DNA of 54,613 nucleotides, taken from NCBI GenBank assembly GCA_045545175.1, contig JAZQAK010000020.1, positions 1-54,613 of the forward strand, given 5' to 3'. This document shows positions 32,878 through 42,129 of this stretch, piece by piece; within the stretch, counting starts at the first letter, position 1, and each line of letters begins with the position of its first letter. The stretch is from RGIG6165 sp045545175. Its GTDB lineage: Bacteria > Bacillota > Clostridia > Oscillospirales > Feifaniaceae. The position numbers were made by a program, and so were the translations under genes. Under the pieces are notes generated by a model that worked only from the letters and a program-made list of their open reading frames with translations, was not told the DNA's origin and did not search any database.

Positions 32878-34026
32878 TCAGCGGAAATCTTTGGGTGCTT
32901 CACCCTTACCGAAGTGGTAAAGAATAGCCTCTGCAATACGTCTGCTTGCATTGCCGTCACCATAAGGATTTACGGCGTGAGCCATTTTGTTGTAAACTGC
33001 CTCGTCTGTGAGAAGCGTTTCGAGGTCGTTTTCTATATCGGCCTGCTCAATGCCCGTCATCTTAACCGTGCCTGCATCGACCGCTTCGGGACGCTCTGTC
33101 TCGGTACGCATAACAAGAACGGGTCTGCCGAGTGAGGGGGCTTCCTCCTGAAGACCGCCCGAATCTGTCAGAACAAGATAACTTGCCTTGATAAGATTGT
33201 GCATATCGTCAGTATCGACGGGTGAGGTGAGAAGCACGTTTTCCACATCCGAAAGCATTTTGTGTGCAACGTTATGCACGTTGGGATTCGGATGAACGGG
33301 ATATATAAACTGCACCTCGGGATGCTTTAAAGCAACGTTCTTAACAGCCGTAAAGATGTTAACGAAGGGCTGACCGATATTTTCCCTTCTGTGTGCCGTC
33401 ATAAGAATTATCTTCTTATCTGCACAGGAAGAAAGACAATCGGCAACGTCCCTGTTTTTGTACTCGTAACCCTCTCTTACGGTGTAGGAGAGAGCGTCAA
33501 TAACCGTATTACCGGTAATTGTGATGCCTTCTTTGACGTTTTCGGCAAGAAGGTTCTTTTTATTGTCGGGTGTTGCGGCAAAGTGAAGGTCGGCAATATC
33601 GCTGATAAGCACCCTGTTCATCTCTTCGGGATAGGGTGAATACTTGTCAAACGAGCGAAGCCCTGCTTCAACGTGACCAACCTTTGCACCGCAGTAGAAT
33701 GCCGAAAATGCGGCGGTGACTGCCGTTGTTGTGTCCCCGTGAACGAGAACGAGGTCGGGCGCAAAATCACCGTACACGTCAGCCATACCCGAAATAACCT
33801 TTGACGATATTCCGCAGAGCGTCTGTCCCGGTGCCATAATGTCAAGGTCGTAATCGGGCTCTATTTTAAAAAGGTCGAGCACCATATCGAGCATTTCTCT
33901 GTGCTGTGCCGTAACGCAGACACGGCAGTCAATCTGCTCATATTCTCTGAGTTTTAAAACCAACGGAGCCATTTTTATTGCTTCGGGTCTTGTGCCGAAT
34001 ACGGCAAGAACCTTGATTTTATCCAT
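32878..34026 (-). CDS. mnaA: UDP-N-acetylglucosamine 2-epimerase (non-hydrolysing)
   Basis: 382 residues; interconverts UDP-GlcNAc and UDP-ManNAc for teichoic acid or polysaccharide linkage units. Conserved features: FGTRPEAIKMAPLV at the start, VHGDTTTAVTAAFSAFY, HVEAGLRS, MTAHRREN and LTDSGGLQEEAPSLG, all typical of WecB/MnaA. It overlaps the tagO-like gene by 8 bp, and the two enzymes commonly work together in wall polymer assembly. Confidence 0.96.
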   Translation of the reverse strand: MDKIKVLAVFGTRPEAIKMAPLVLKLREYEQIDCRVCVTAQHREMLDMVLDLFKIEPDYDLDIMAPGQTLCGISSKVISGMADVYGDFAPDLVLVHGDTTTAVTAAFSAFYCGAKVGHVEAGLRSFDKYSPYPEEMNRVLISDIADLHFAATPDNKKNLLAENVKEGITITGNTVIDALSYTVREGYEYKNRDVADCLSSCADKKIILMTAHRRENIGQPFVNIFTAVKNVALKHPEVQFIYPVHPNPNVHNVAHKMLSDVENVLLTSPVDTDDMHNLIKASYLVLTDSGGLQEEAPSLGRPVLVMRTETERPEAVDAGTVKMTGIEQADIENDLETLLTDEAVYNKMAHAVNPYGDGNASRRIAEAILYHFGKGEAPKDFR

Positions 34027-35083
34027 TGTTTACATCCTCTTTTTTGTCAAGTTCTTTCTTGTGATAAGCGGTGAGAATAATTCTCACGAAGAATATGCAA
34101 AGTATATAGCAGACAAGTACGGTCCACCACATAGTCGGATTGTAGCCCGTAGCAAGACCGACCGAAATCAGACCGCACACGGCACACATAAAATAAATTA
34201 TAAGAACGGTTTTTATCTGTGAAAAACCAAGTTCAATAAGCTTGTGATGCAGATGCGTTTTGTCGGGTGCCATGGGGCTTTTTCCGCTCAGTATACGGCG
34301 GATTATTACGAAAGCCGTATCAAATATCGGAAGTCCGAGTGCAATTACGGGTATAAGGAAGGATATCGTTATGGTGGTTTTAAACATACCGCCGACTGCT
34401 ATTACGGAAAGCATATAGCCGAGCAGTGTTGAGCCCGTGTCCCCCATAAATACCGATGCCGGATGAAAGTTGTAGGGCAAAAAGCCGAGACACGCACCTA
34501 TAAGTGCAGATAAAAGAATTATAGAGTTGTACGAAGCACCCGTCAGCACTGCAGTTGCAAGAAGTGATGCGCAGGCAATCGTTGAAACACCGCCTGCAAG
34601 CCCGTCAAGCCCGTCAACGAAGTTTATGGCGTTTGTAATGCCCACTATCCAGAACACAGTAAGCGGTATGGAGAGCCAACCCATAAACCAATAACCTTTT
34701 TCGGCAACGCCGAAAGGGTTTAAGAAGTCGATACGCAGACCGCCTATAACGGGGAGAGCCGCCGCAATTAACTGAACTACCAGTTTTGGCAGGGCGGGGA
34801 GTGCAAATTTGTCATCAATGATTCCGAGTATTGCGATTATCGTTGCACCTGTAAGCGTTAAAATGAGTTTTTTGTCAATGTTGCATACTGACAGCGAGGT
34901 GACGATAAAAGCAATATAAATTGCAAGACCGCCCATTCTCGGAATGGGCTTTTTATGCATTCTGCGGGCATCCTTCGGAACGTCCATAACGCCAAAGTGC
35001 AACGCAAGCTTTTTTGCTGCGGGCGTAAGCGCCAGCGACAGCAGATATGCCGCAATAATGCACAGGAGAGCAAGTTTTATCAT
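34019..35083 (-). CDS. tagO: Undecaprenyl-phosphate GlcNAc-1-phosphate transferase (TagO/WecA-like)
   Basis: 354 residues with ten or eleven membrane helices. MraY/WecA family motifs: RRMHKKPIPRMGGLAIY near the N-terminus, GIIDDKF, the Asp-rich TNAINFVDGLDGLAGGVS, FMGDTGSTLLGY and the HLHHKLIELG loop. It transfers GlcNAc-1-P to the C55 lipid carrier and so starts wall teichoic acid or similar polymer synthesis. WecA versus TagO cannot be separated by sequence alone; the Gram-positive context favours TagO. Confidence 0.93.
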   Translation of the reverse strand: MIKLALLCIIAAYLLSLALTPAAKKLALHFGVMDVPKDARRMHKKPIPRMGGLAIYIAFIVTSLSVCNIDKKLILTLTGATIIAILGIIDDKFALPALPKLVVQLIAAALPVIGGLRIDFLNPFGVAEKGYWFMGWLSIPLTVFWIVGITNAINFVDGLDGLAGGVSTIACASLLATAVLTGASYNSIILLSALIGACLGFLPYNFHPASVFMGDTGSTLLGYMLSVIAVGGMFKTTITISFLIPVIALGLPIFDTAFVIIRRILSGKSPMAPDKTHLHHKLIELGFSQIKTVLIIYFMCAVCGLISVGLATGYNPTMWWTVLVCYILCIFFVRIILTAYHKKELDKKEDVNNG

Positions 35084-35085
35084 AT

Positions 35086-36096
35086 TTATTTTCCTTTCGC
35101 CACAAAGCCGACCTTGCGGTAAACTTTTTCAAGCGTGCGTGATGCAAGCCATTCTGCCTTCTTTGCAGATTCGGTGTATATCTTTTCAAGATGGTCCTTA
35201 TTCTGAAGAAGATAATCCTTCTTCTCCTGAATGGGACGGAGCATTTCTATAAGTGCCTCCGCAACGGCAGCCTTGAAGTCGCCGTAGCCTCTGCCCTCAA
35301 ACTCTTTTACGATTTCATCGTCAGTTTTGCCTGCGGCAATAGAGTAAATTGTCATAAGGTTGTTGACACCCGGCTTGTCGTCACGACGGCAGACGAGAGC
35401 CTCACTGTCGGTGACAGCACGTTTTATCTTGCGGTTTATCACGTCGGGCGTGTCAGCAAGAAGAATGTAGCCGTTTTCGTTTGAGTCACTCTTACTCATT
35501 TTCTTTGTCGGCTCGGACAGACTCATTATTTTCGCACCTGCCTTGGGTATAAACGGCTCGGGTACGGTAAACGTATCGCCGTAGACACCGTTGAAACGCT
35601 GTGCTATGGTGCGTGCAAGCTCGAGATGCTGTTTCTGGTCAATGCCGACGGGTACGATATCCGTCTTGTAGAGAAGAATATCGGCTGCCATAAGTACGGG
35701 ATAAGTGAAAAGACCGGCGTTTATATTATCCGAATATTTTGAACTCTTATCCTTAAACTGAGTCATTCTCGACAGTTCACCGAACATAGTGTAGCAGTTG
35801 AGAAGCCACGAAAGCTGAGCGTGCTGAGGCACGTGACTCTGTATATAGAGTACGGTGTCCTCGTATTTTTCGGGATCAATTCCGCAGGCGATGAGCTGTG
35901 CAAGCAGCTCAAAGGTCTGTGCGCGGAGTTTTGCAGGCTCCTGCCTTACCGTGATGGCATGTTCGTCAACGACACAGAAGATGCAACGGCAATCCTCCTG
36001 AAAATCAACCCAGTTTTTAACTGCGCCGAGATAGTTGCCGAGCGTAATTTTTCCGCTTGGCTGTATACCGCTGAATACGGTTTTTTTATCGTTCAT
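35086..36096 (-). CDS. trpS: Tryptophanyl-tRNA synthetase
   Basis: 336 residues, class I synthetase. The HIGH-equivalent is GIQPSGKITLGNYLGAV and the KMSKS loop is KKMSKSDSNENG. The YPVLMAADILLYKTDIVPVG segment is typical of TrpRS. No T-box leader is seen, as it lies inside an operon 4 bp after gltX. Confidence 0.97.
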   Translation of the reverse strand: MNDKKTVFSGIQPSGKITLGNYLGAVKNWVDFQEDCRCIFCVVDEHAITVRQEPAKLRAQTFELLAQLIACGIDPEKYEDTVLYIQSHVPQHAQLSWLLNCYTMFGELSRMTQFKDKSSKYSDNINAGLFTYPVLMAADILLYKTDIVPVGIDQKQHLELARTIAQRFNGVYGDTFTVPEPFIPKAGAKIMSLSEPTKKMSKSDSNENGYILLADTPDVINRKIKRAVTDSEALVCRRDDKPGVNNLMTIYSIAAGKTDDEIVKEFEGRGYGDFKAAVAEALIEMLRPIQEKKDYLLQNKDHLEKIYTESAKKAEWLASRTLEKVYRKVGFVAKGK

Positions 36097-36100
36097 TTAA

Positions 36101-37747
36101 TCACCTGTTTAAAAATTCTATGGCGTCATCAATTCTCTTGAGCGTTTCTTCTCTGCCGATTATCTGCATTACCGCATACATATCGGGAGAATTCGTGCGG
36201 CCTGTTACCGCAACACGTATAACTGATGAAATGTCGCCGATGTGTCCGTTATATTTCTCGGGCTCTTTCTTGTAATCGCCCGTCTTTTCGGCATAGCCGT
36301 ATTTAACGCAAATTTCCTTGATTTTGGAGAACCACGTGTCCATATCGTCATTCTCGTTATAGGTCTTTGCAAAGTCGGAAAGCACTAAAGAAGCCTCTTT
36401 TACGTTGTCGGGGAAGGTGTTTTCCGCCTTGAAAATGGTGGGATAGAAGATGCTTACGTAATCACGTACGTCTTTCCATGCAGACAGGTCTTTTCTCGGC
36501 TTGTTACCGCCCCTGCCGATAGCAAAAATGCTCTTTGCACGGTTTTCGTCGGAAGTGAGTATATCGTAAAGTTCCTTATCGTAATCCTTTGCCCATGCCG
36601 TCACCTGTTCGTATACGGTGTCTGCATCCATTGCGGAGATAACGTTCTTTGAAACGTCGGTCAGCTTATCCTGGTCAAAGAGTGAGCCCGAAACGCTCAT
36701 CTTCTTGTGTGAGAACTTAAAGTCTCTCGCACTTGCTTCTTTGTTTGCTCTGCGCCACTCCTCAAAGTTGGAGTTGAGCGTTGTCATAACGTATTCGTAA
36801 ACCGCATCAACGGGGTATCCTTCACTTCTGTAGAAGGACATTGCTGCCTCAGGGTCCTTACGTTTTGAAAGCTTTCTCTTTGACTCACCGTCCATCTTCA
36901 TGAGAGGGGATATGTGCAGGTATTTCGGACGCTTCCAGCCCAGCGTATCAAAAAGCTGAAGGTGGAAGGGGAGTGTTGAAAGCCACTCGTCACCCCTTAC
37001 GACGTGCGTCGTGCCCATAAGACGGTCGTCAACGACGTGTGCAAAGTGATAGGTGGGAATACCGTCAGACTTTAAAAGCACGTGGTCAATGTCGTTTTCG
37101 GTGAGTTCAAGGTCGCCTTTTATAAGGTCGGTATGCTTGATTTTACGCTCGACACTGCCCTGAGAGCGAAAACGCAGAACGTAGGGCATCCCTTTTGCAA
37201 GAGCCGCCTCAATATCTTCAAGGCTTCTGTCACGCCATTTTGCCCACTGACCATAGTAGCCGAAGTTTGCCTTCTGCGCTTCCTGCTGTGTATGAATGTC
37301 TGCAAGTTCTTCCTCCGTGCAGAAGCAAGGGTAGGCGTTGCCTGCAAGCACAAGTTCTTTTGCAAATACGTGATATATGTCTTTACGCTGTCTCTGACGA
37401 TAGGGGCCGTAGGCACCCTTGTCACCGTCTACGGTAGCGCCTTCATCAAATTCAATGCCGTAGTAACGGAAGGTTTCGATAATATCCTCGACACCGCCCT
37501 CGACTTCACGCTTTGCATCGGTATCTTCGATACGCAGATAGAATACACCGCCACTCTGCTTTGCGAGTCTTTCACTGGTTATCGTCGGGAACATACTTCC
37601 GAAATGAACGAAGCCCGTGGGTGAGGGTGCCATTCTCGTTACAGCCGCACCTTCGGGAAGTTCTCTCTTAGGGTATTTTGCATATATATCTTCTGGTGTA
37701 TCGGTAACGTCGGGGAAGAGTATGTCTGCAAGTTTTTTATAATCCAT
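36101..37747 (-). CDS. gltX: Glutamyl-tRNA synthetase
   Basis: 548 residues, slightly longer than the usual 470-490. The HIGH-equivalent is RMAPSPTGFVHFGSMFPTI, the cysteine-bearing segment is NAYPCFCTEEELADIH, and the KMSKS-equivalent is KRKLSKRKDPE. The start is MDYKKLAD at 37747, after AGGAGAAATAAA. Coexistence with glnS two bases upstream suggests this enzyme charges only tRNA-Glu. Confidence 0.96.
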   Translation of the reverse strand: MDYKKLADILFPDVTDTPEDIYAKYPKRELPEGAAVTRMAPSPTGFVHFGSMFPTITSERLAKQSGGVFYLRIEDTDAKREVEGGVEDIIETFRYYGIEFDEGATVDGDKGAYGPYRQRQRKDIYHVFAKELVLAGNAYPCFCTEEELADIHTQQEAQKANFGYYGQWAKWRDRSLEDIEAALAKGMPYVLRFRSQGSVERKIKHTDLIKGDLELTENDIDHVLLKSDGIPTYHFAHVVDDRLMGTTHVVRGDEWLSTLPFHLQLFDTLGWKRPKYLHISPLMKMDGESKRKLSKRKDPEAAMSFYRSEGYPVDAVYEYVMTTLNSNFEEWRRANKEASARDFKFSHKKMSVSGSLFDQDKLTDVSKNVISAMDADTVYEQVTAWAKDYDKELYDILTSDENRAKSIFAIGRGGNKPRKDLSAWKDVRDYVSIFYPTIFKAENTFPDNVKEASLVLSDFAKTYNENDDMDTWFSKIKEICVKYGYAEKTGDYKKEPEKYNGHIGDISSVIRVAVTGRTNSPDMYAVMQIIGREETLKRIDDAIEFLNR

Positions 37748-37748
37748 T

Positions 37749-39410
37749 TTATTTCTCCTTTGGTGTGTAACTGTCTTTAAGACCGACGATGAGGTTAAAC
37801 GTATTGTCGTACTTACTGTCACGGCAGAAGTAGCCGTTTCTTACGAACTGGAAGCGGTCACCTGCCTTACTGTCGGCAAGTGAGGGCTCAACGCAAGCAT
37901 TGTCGAGCACGGTAAGTGAATTTTCGTTGAGGTAGTCACCGAAATCGGTGCCCTCTTCCATATCGCCTAAGTCTTCAAGAGTAAAGAGCCTGTCGTAAAG
38001 TCTGAGTGAAACGGGCTTTGCATACTCGCTTGAAAGCCAGTGGATAGTGCCCTTGACCTTTCTGCCGTCGGGTGATGAGCCGTTTCTCGTCTCGGGGTCG
38101 TAGGTGCAGTGTACGGCGGTCACGTTGCCGTTTTCGTCCTTGTCACAGCCCACGTATTTGATGTAATAACATCCCATAAGACGTACTTCACCGTCCGGCT
38201 TTAAGCGGAAGAACTTCGGGGGCGGAACTTCCTCAAAGTCACTTCTTTCAATATAAAGTTCCTTAGTGAAGGGGAGTGAACGCACACCCTCCTCGGGATT
38301 TTTCGGGTTGTTGGGGATGTCTATATACTCCGTCTGTCCTTCGGGATAGTTGTCTATGATAACCTTCAAAGGCTTCGTAACAGCAATTCTTCTGGGTGCA
38401 GTTTCATTAAGCTCGTTTCTGATGCAGTATTCGAGAAGACCGATGTCAACGAGGCTGTATGTTTTCGCAACGCCTGCCCTTGTCACGAATTCTATTATTG
38501 ACGAGGGTGTGTAACCTCTTCTGCGGAGGGCACAGAGTGTGGGAAGACGGGGGTCGTCCCAACCATCCACGTAGTTTGTTTCAACGAGGTGGCGCAGATA
38601 GCGCTTGCTCATTACCGTATAGGTCACGTTAAGACGTGCAAATTCGTACTGATGCGACTTGTGTCCCGCATCAATATTGTTTACCACCCAGTCGTAAAGC
38701 GGGCGGTGATTTTCAAATTCTATCGAACAGCAGGAGTGCGTAATACCCTCAAGCACGTCCTGAATGGGATGTGCAAAATCGTAAAGAGGATAGATGCACC
38801 ATTTGTCCCCCTGTCTGTGATGTGAGGTGTGCACGATTCTGTAAATGGCAGGGTCCCTCATATTCATATTGGGGGACGCCATATCTATCTTTGCACGGAG
38901 AACCTTAGAACCGTCCTCAAACTCACCGTTTTTCATGCGTTCAAAGAGGTCAAGGTTTTCCTCAACACTTCTGTCTCTGTAGGGTGAATTTTTACCCGGC
39001 TCGGTAAGCGAGCCTCTGTATTCACGCATTTCCTCCTGCGTGAGATCGCATACGTATGCAAGGCCTTTCTTAATGAGAAGCACCGCAAATTCGTAGCATT
39101 TATCAAAATAGTCACTTCCGTAGAAGATACCGCCTGAGGGCTCTTCACCCGTCAGCCATTTTATATCCTGCTCAATAGCCCTGACGTACTCAACGTCCTC
39201 CTTGATAGGATTGGTATCGTCAAAACGCAGGTTGAAAAGACCGCCGAATTTCTTAGCGGCAGTCGAGTTTATAAGTATAGCCTTTGCGCTGCCGAGATGC
39301 AGATAACCGTTAGGTTCGGGAGGGAAACGTGTGTGAACCTTTTTCACTCTGCCTTCGGCAAGATCTTCAGCAATTATTTCTTCAATAAAGTTTCTTGACA
39401 TTTCTTCCAT
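37749..39410 (-). CDS. glnS: Glutaminyl-tRNA synthetase
   Basis: 553 residues. The class I signature is RFPPEPNGYLHLGSAKAILI, followed by FGGLFNLRFDDTNP; the KMSKS-equivalent is VMSKRYLRHLV. The C-terminal two-barrel anticodon-binding domain is present (FTLEDLGDMEEG near its end). GlnRS is not universal in Firmicutes, many of which use the GatCAB amidation route, and clostridial glnS is thought to have been acquired by transfer. GGGGGA lies 9 nt before the ATG. It heads the synthetase-envelope operon. Confidence 0.96.
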   Translation of the reverse strand: MEEMSRNFIEEIIAEDLAEGRVKKVHTRFPPEPNGYLHLGSAKAILINSTAAKKFGGLFNLRFDDTNPIKEDVEYVRAIEQDIKWLTGEEPSGGIFYGSDYFDKCYEFAVLLIKKGLAYVCDLTQEEMREYRGSLTEPGKNSPYRDRSVEENLDLFERMKNGEFEDGSKVLRAKIDMASPNMNMRDPAIYRIVHTSHHRQGDKWCIYPLYDFAHPIQDVLEGITHSCCSIEFENHRPLYDWVVNNIDAGHKSHQYEFARLNVTYTVMSKRYLRHLVETNYVDGWDDPRLPTLCALRRRGYTPSSIIEFVTRAGVAKTYSLVDIGLLEYCIRNELNETAPRRIAVTKPLKVIIDNYPEGQTEYIDIPNNPKNPEEGVRSLPFTKELYIERSDFEEVPPPKFFRLKPDGEVRLMGCYYIKYVGCDKDENGNVTAVHCTYDPETRNGSSPDGRKVKGTIHWLSSEYAKPVSLRLYDRLFTLEDLGDMEEGTDFGDYLNENSLTVLDNACVEPSLADSKAGDRFQFVRNGYFCRDSKYDNTFNLIVGLKDSYTPKEK

Positions 39411-39535
39411 TGGACATAATCCCCCTTATAATTCGTTATTTTATCATAAGTCGAACCTTTCTTTCAATATATATAGAATATTTTTAATAAATATAGATAA
39501 AAATATGCCTGAAAGTATCAAACGGGGTAAGGAAT

Positions 39536-40504
39536 ATGAAAAAAAGGACGATTTTTTTAACGGGTGCACTTGTCATAGCAATAGGTTTTTGTATAACACT
39601 CTACACTATAATGGCGGAAAAACAGCGTTTTACCGACGCGGCATACGAAAAGGCGCTTGGCGTGCTGACGTCTTGTGCCCACAAGGTCGAAAACAGCCTT
39701 CGTGACACGCAAAATACCGATATCGACGAAACTTCATCAGCGGTTTCGCTTGCCTGCGGGAGAGCGATAGAAGCGCTCTCACAACTGCCTCTTGCCGATT
39801 ACGATATGCTTCTTCTTGAGGCGTATTTCAACCGAACGGCAGACTACGTTGCCTATCTTGCGGATAAGGGCATAACCTCCGACCATCAGACACAGGAACT
39901 GACACAGTACGCATCACAGATAACGGATGAACTGGATGACATATTACTTTTACTGAGAAATAAAAAATCAAGTTTTCGTGACGTTGTTACACCAACCGAA
40001 AAGTCGAGCGGTTTTCGGCTGATTCGAAAGGAACTTGACGATATCGGTCAGCAGCTTTCGGATGCGATAAACGCCATAGAAAGTGTGCCGACCTTAAAAT
40101 ATGACGGCAAGTACTCGCAAGATGATGCTGAGGTTCTGCAATCAGCCGGGGATATAGGGCAGGAAAAGGCACTTGAAATTGCGGGAGACGGCTGGGAAAT
40201 TTCGGGCAAAAGTGAGGGGAATATTCCTTGCTACATCCTTACGAAAGACGGCGACACGTTGTGGTTATCGAGAAGTGAGGGTAAGCCCATACGGCTTATG
40301 ACATCCGACTGTATATGCGACGGCGAGGCAACTGCCGAGGATATAAGACACAGTGCAGAGGCTTTTCTTAATGAAAACGGGTACACCCTTTCGCCCGATG
40401 CCGAGATGGATATTGAAGGTGACAGATTTGTTATAAAAGATGCAGATATAACCCTCTCCTTCTGCGCCAACTGCGGCCGCCTGCGTGCTTTCGATGCAAA
40501 ATAA
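39536..40504 (+). CDS. YpeB-like germination protein (shortened)
   Basis: 322 residues. One N-terminal helix (IFLTGALVIAIGFCITLYTI) is followed by a long helical domain with SSAVSLACGRAIEALSQLPL and LEAYFNRTADYVAYLADKG, the pattern of the YpeB N-terminal domain. The C-terminal third has a PepSY-like region (GQEKALEIAGDGWEISG, and ADITLSFCANCGRLRAFDAK). Bacillus YpeB is about 450 residues with several PepSY repeats, so this is a short form. YpeB normally protects and places SleB in the spore; here the nearest SleB-like genes are far away. GGGGTAAGGA precedes the ATG. Confidence 0.75.
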   Translation: MKKRTIFLTGALVIAIGFCITLYTIMAEKQRFTDAAYEKALGVLTSCAHKVENSLRDTQNTDIDETSSAVSLACGRAIEALSQLPLADYDMLLLEAYFNRTADYVAYLADKGITSDHQTQELTQYASQITDELDDILLLLRNKKSSFRDVVTPTEKSSGFRLIRKELDDIGQQLSDAINAIESVPTLKYDGKYSQDDAEVLQSAGDIGQEKALEIAGDGWEISGKSEGNIPCYILTKDGDTLWLSRSEGKPIRLMTSDCICDGEATAEDIRHSAEAFLNENGYTLSPDAEMDIEGDRFVIKDADITLSFCANCGRLRAFDAK

Positions 40505-40531
40505 AAAAGTGAACTACGGTTCACTTTTTTT
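40503..40531. terminator. Bidirectional terminator
   Basis: AAAAAAGTGAAC pairs with GTTCACTTTTTT around TACG, between the YpeB-like gene and the convergent acyltransferase. It overlaps the last codons of both. Confidence 0.88.
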
Positions 40532-41269
40532 GTACTCGATATAAGCAAAATTGCTGTTTTTACTACGCTCCTGCATTGTCAGCAGAACTTTGCTGTGTAA
40601 ATCTGCCGTTTTTTCAGCCGCGGTGTTACCCTTTGCATAGAATGGGCCGTCAAAAAAGACTTCGGTAATCGGTCGCCTGAATAATTTTGATTTTTTGTAG
40701 GTGACTGTCATTGCAAATGCAGGTTTATTGAATTTTACGGGAAATTTGAAGGAAGTGTCGGGGAAAGGGCGGATTTTAGTATAATATTCCCACACGTGAG
40801 CTTCGGGATAAATTACAACGGGGTGTCCTTTTTTGATGCGTGTCCCGATTGCTTTGGTAAGCTCCTTCATACCGTGAAGCGTATTGACAATCGGAAGTGC
40901 TCCTAAGTACGGAAGTATTTTCCCGATAACGGGTATACCGTAGTTTGCCGTGCTGACTACCGTATAGATTCTTTTCGGAAGAACGCACAATGCAGGCAGA
41001 ATAACGTCACCGACGGGTTGTGTGTGATTGCCGTAAATGAAAAAGTCACCGTTTACGCCTTTAATATTTTTTCTGCCTCTTATTTTCGTATGCAAAAATA
41101 ATTTACAGTAAATCCCGCCGAAAACGATGGCAAGACCGTAAATAAGATTTGATAAAACCTTTGACGAAACATCATTTCGCACCCAGACGTAATCGTCGGG
41201 CAGATTAAAATCCTGATTTGCGCTTTGTGCAAAATCGTCGGTAAACGATTGATAATATCTCACTTTCAT
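40514..41269 (-). CDS. PlsC-type acyltransferase paralogue 2, altered HX4D motif
   Basis: 251 residues with the lysophospholipid acyltransferase fold. The catalytic block is IYGNHTQPVGD: after the His, the fifth residue is Gly and the Asp falls one place later than in HX4D. Block III is VIYPEAHVWEYY rather than FPEGTRS. One hydrophobic segment lies near residues 40-60. It likely transfers an acyl chain to a glycerol- or sugar-linked acceptor at the membrane. Last of a four-gene operon; its ATG overlaps the upstream stop by 4 bp. It shares YPE-x3-W and RPF/RPP patterns with its neighbour, so they are paralogues. Confidence 0.82.
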   Translation of the reverse strand: MKVRYYQSFTDDFAQSANQDFNLPDDYVWVRNDVSSKVLSNLIYGLAIVFGGIYCKLFLHTKIRGRKNIKGVNGDFFIYGNHTQPVGDVILPALCVLPKRIYTVVSTANYGIPVIGKILPYLGALPIVNTLHGMKELTKAIGTRIKKGHPVVIYPEAHVWEYYTKIRPFPDTSFKFPVKFNKPAFAMTVTYKKSKLFRRPITEVFFDGPFYAKGNTAAEKTADLHSKVLLTMQERSKNSNFAYIEYKKSEP

Positions 41270-42129
41270 AACGTGCCTTTCCAGCCTGCAATATCCGAAT
41301 TTTCAAAAACGTAGGTCAGTTTTTTGCCGTAAACTCTTTCGTAGCAGTTTTTCTTAAGATTGTAATCCGCCTCGCAAAGCAACTGCGTGTTTTCTTTTGT
41401 CGATTTGCTTTCGTCAGGATATAAAACGTCCAATACGTGCAGTTTGTATTTTACCTTTTTGAATTCCGGTGTATCATCCTCGTCCTTGTCAATCATTTCC
41501 ACGAAGCAGGATACGATAGGGACGTTTAGCTTTGCCGCGAAAAAATATGCGCCGTTTTTGGGTGGACGGGGTTTTCTGTAGTTGAACCACATTTCTTGCT
41601 CGGGATAAAGCAGTACCGCCTGTTTTTTATCCACCAGTTTTTCTCTCAGTACGGAAAGAAAATTTCTTGCCAGATAGCGAGGCTCGGTTGAGAGGGGGAT
41701 GGTGTCGGCGTAATTCATAAGAAAGCCGATAATACCCGTCATGGCAAAATTCGACGTCTGGCTTATTATGGCAAGGTCACGCCTGCCAAGCGTATTGGTC
41801 AGGTGGCGTATAACCGTGTTCTCCAGAGGGCTGAAATGGTTGCTCGTAATGAGAACACCGCCGATATTTTCGGGTATTTTTTCAAGACCTATGATTTCGG
41901 TGTCCTTGTTTATAAGACGTGTTGCGGTTTTTGCAAGGAAAACGGCAATGGATTTTTTAATTCTGAAGGTCGGTGTTTTTCTGTTATTTACATAAAAGTC
42001 GGTGATTTCTTTACTTTGTGCGGGGGTGAGAACGGGATCGTTTAACTCAACTTTTTCGTGAAATTTTCCGCTTTGTGCAAAATCTTTAATATTTTCAATG
42101 ACTTTTTTTCGGTTGTCACCTATAATCAT
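41266..42129 (-). CDS. PlsC-type acyltransferase paralogue 1, HX4E motif
   Basis: 287 residues. The acyltransferase block I reads TSNHFSPLEN, that is HX4E instead of HX4D. Block III is LLYPEQEMWFNYRKPRPPKN, parallel to YPEAHVW in the next gene. A hydrophobic stretch (AIISQTSNFAMTGIIGFLM) may dip into the membrane. It overlaps the glycosyltransferase upstream and the acyltransferase downstream by 4 bp each, so translation is coupled and the products probably act in one pathway. Confidence 0.82.
   Translation of the reverse strand: MIIGDNRKKVIENIKDFAQSGKFHEKVELNDPVLTPAQSKEITDFYVNNRKTPTFRIKKSIAVFLAKTATRLINKDTEIIGLEKIPENIGGVLITSNHFSPLENTVIRHLTNTLGRRDLAIISQTSNFAMTGIIGFLMNYADTIPLSTEPRYLARNFLSVLREKLVDKKQAVLLYPEQEMWFNYRKPRPPKNGAYFFAAKLNVPIVSCFVEMIDKDEDDTPEFKKVKYKLHVLDVLYPDESKSTKENTQLLCEADYNLKKNCYERVYGKKLTYVFENSDIAGWKGTL

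Noticed and set aside
39411..39535. T-box leader before glnS
   Set aside because: The leader is too short and has no T-box core (TGGNACCGCG) or specifier stem. Only a possible TTGAAA-18-TAAAAT promoter is visible.
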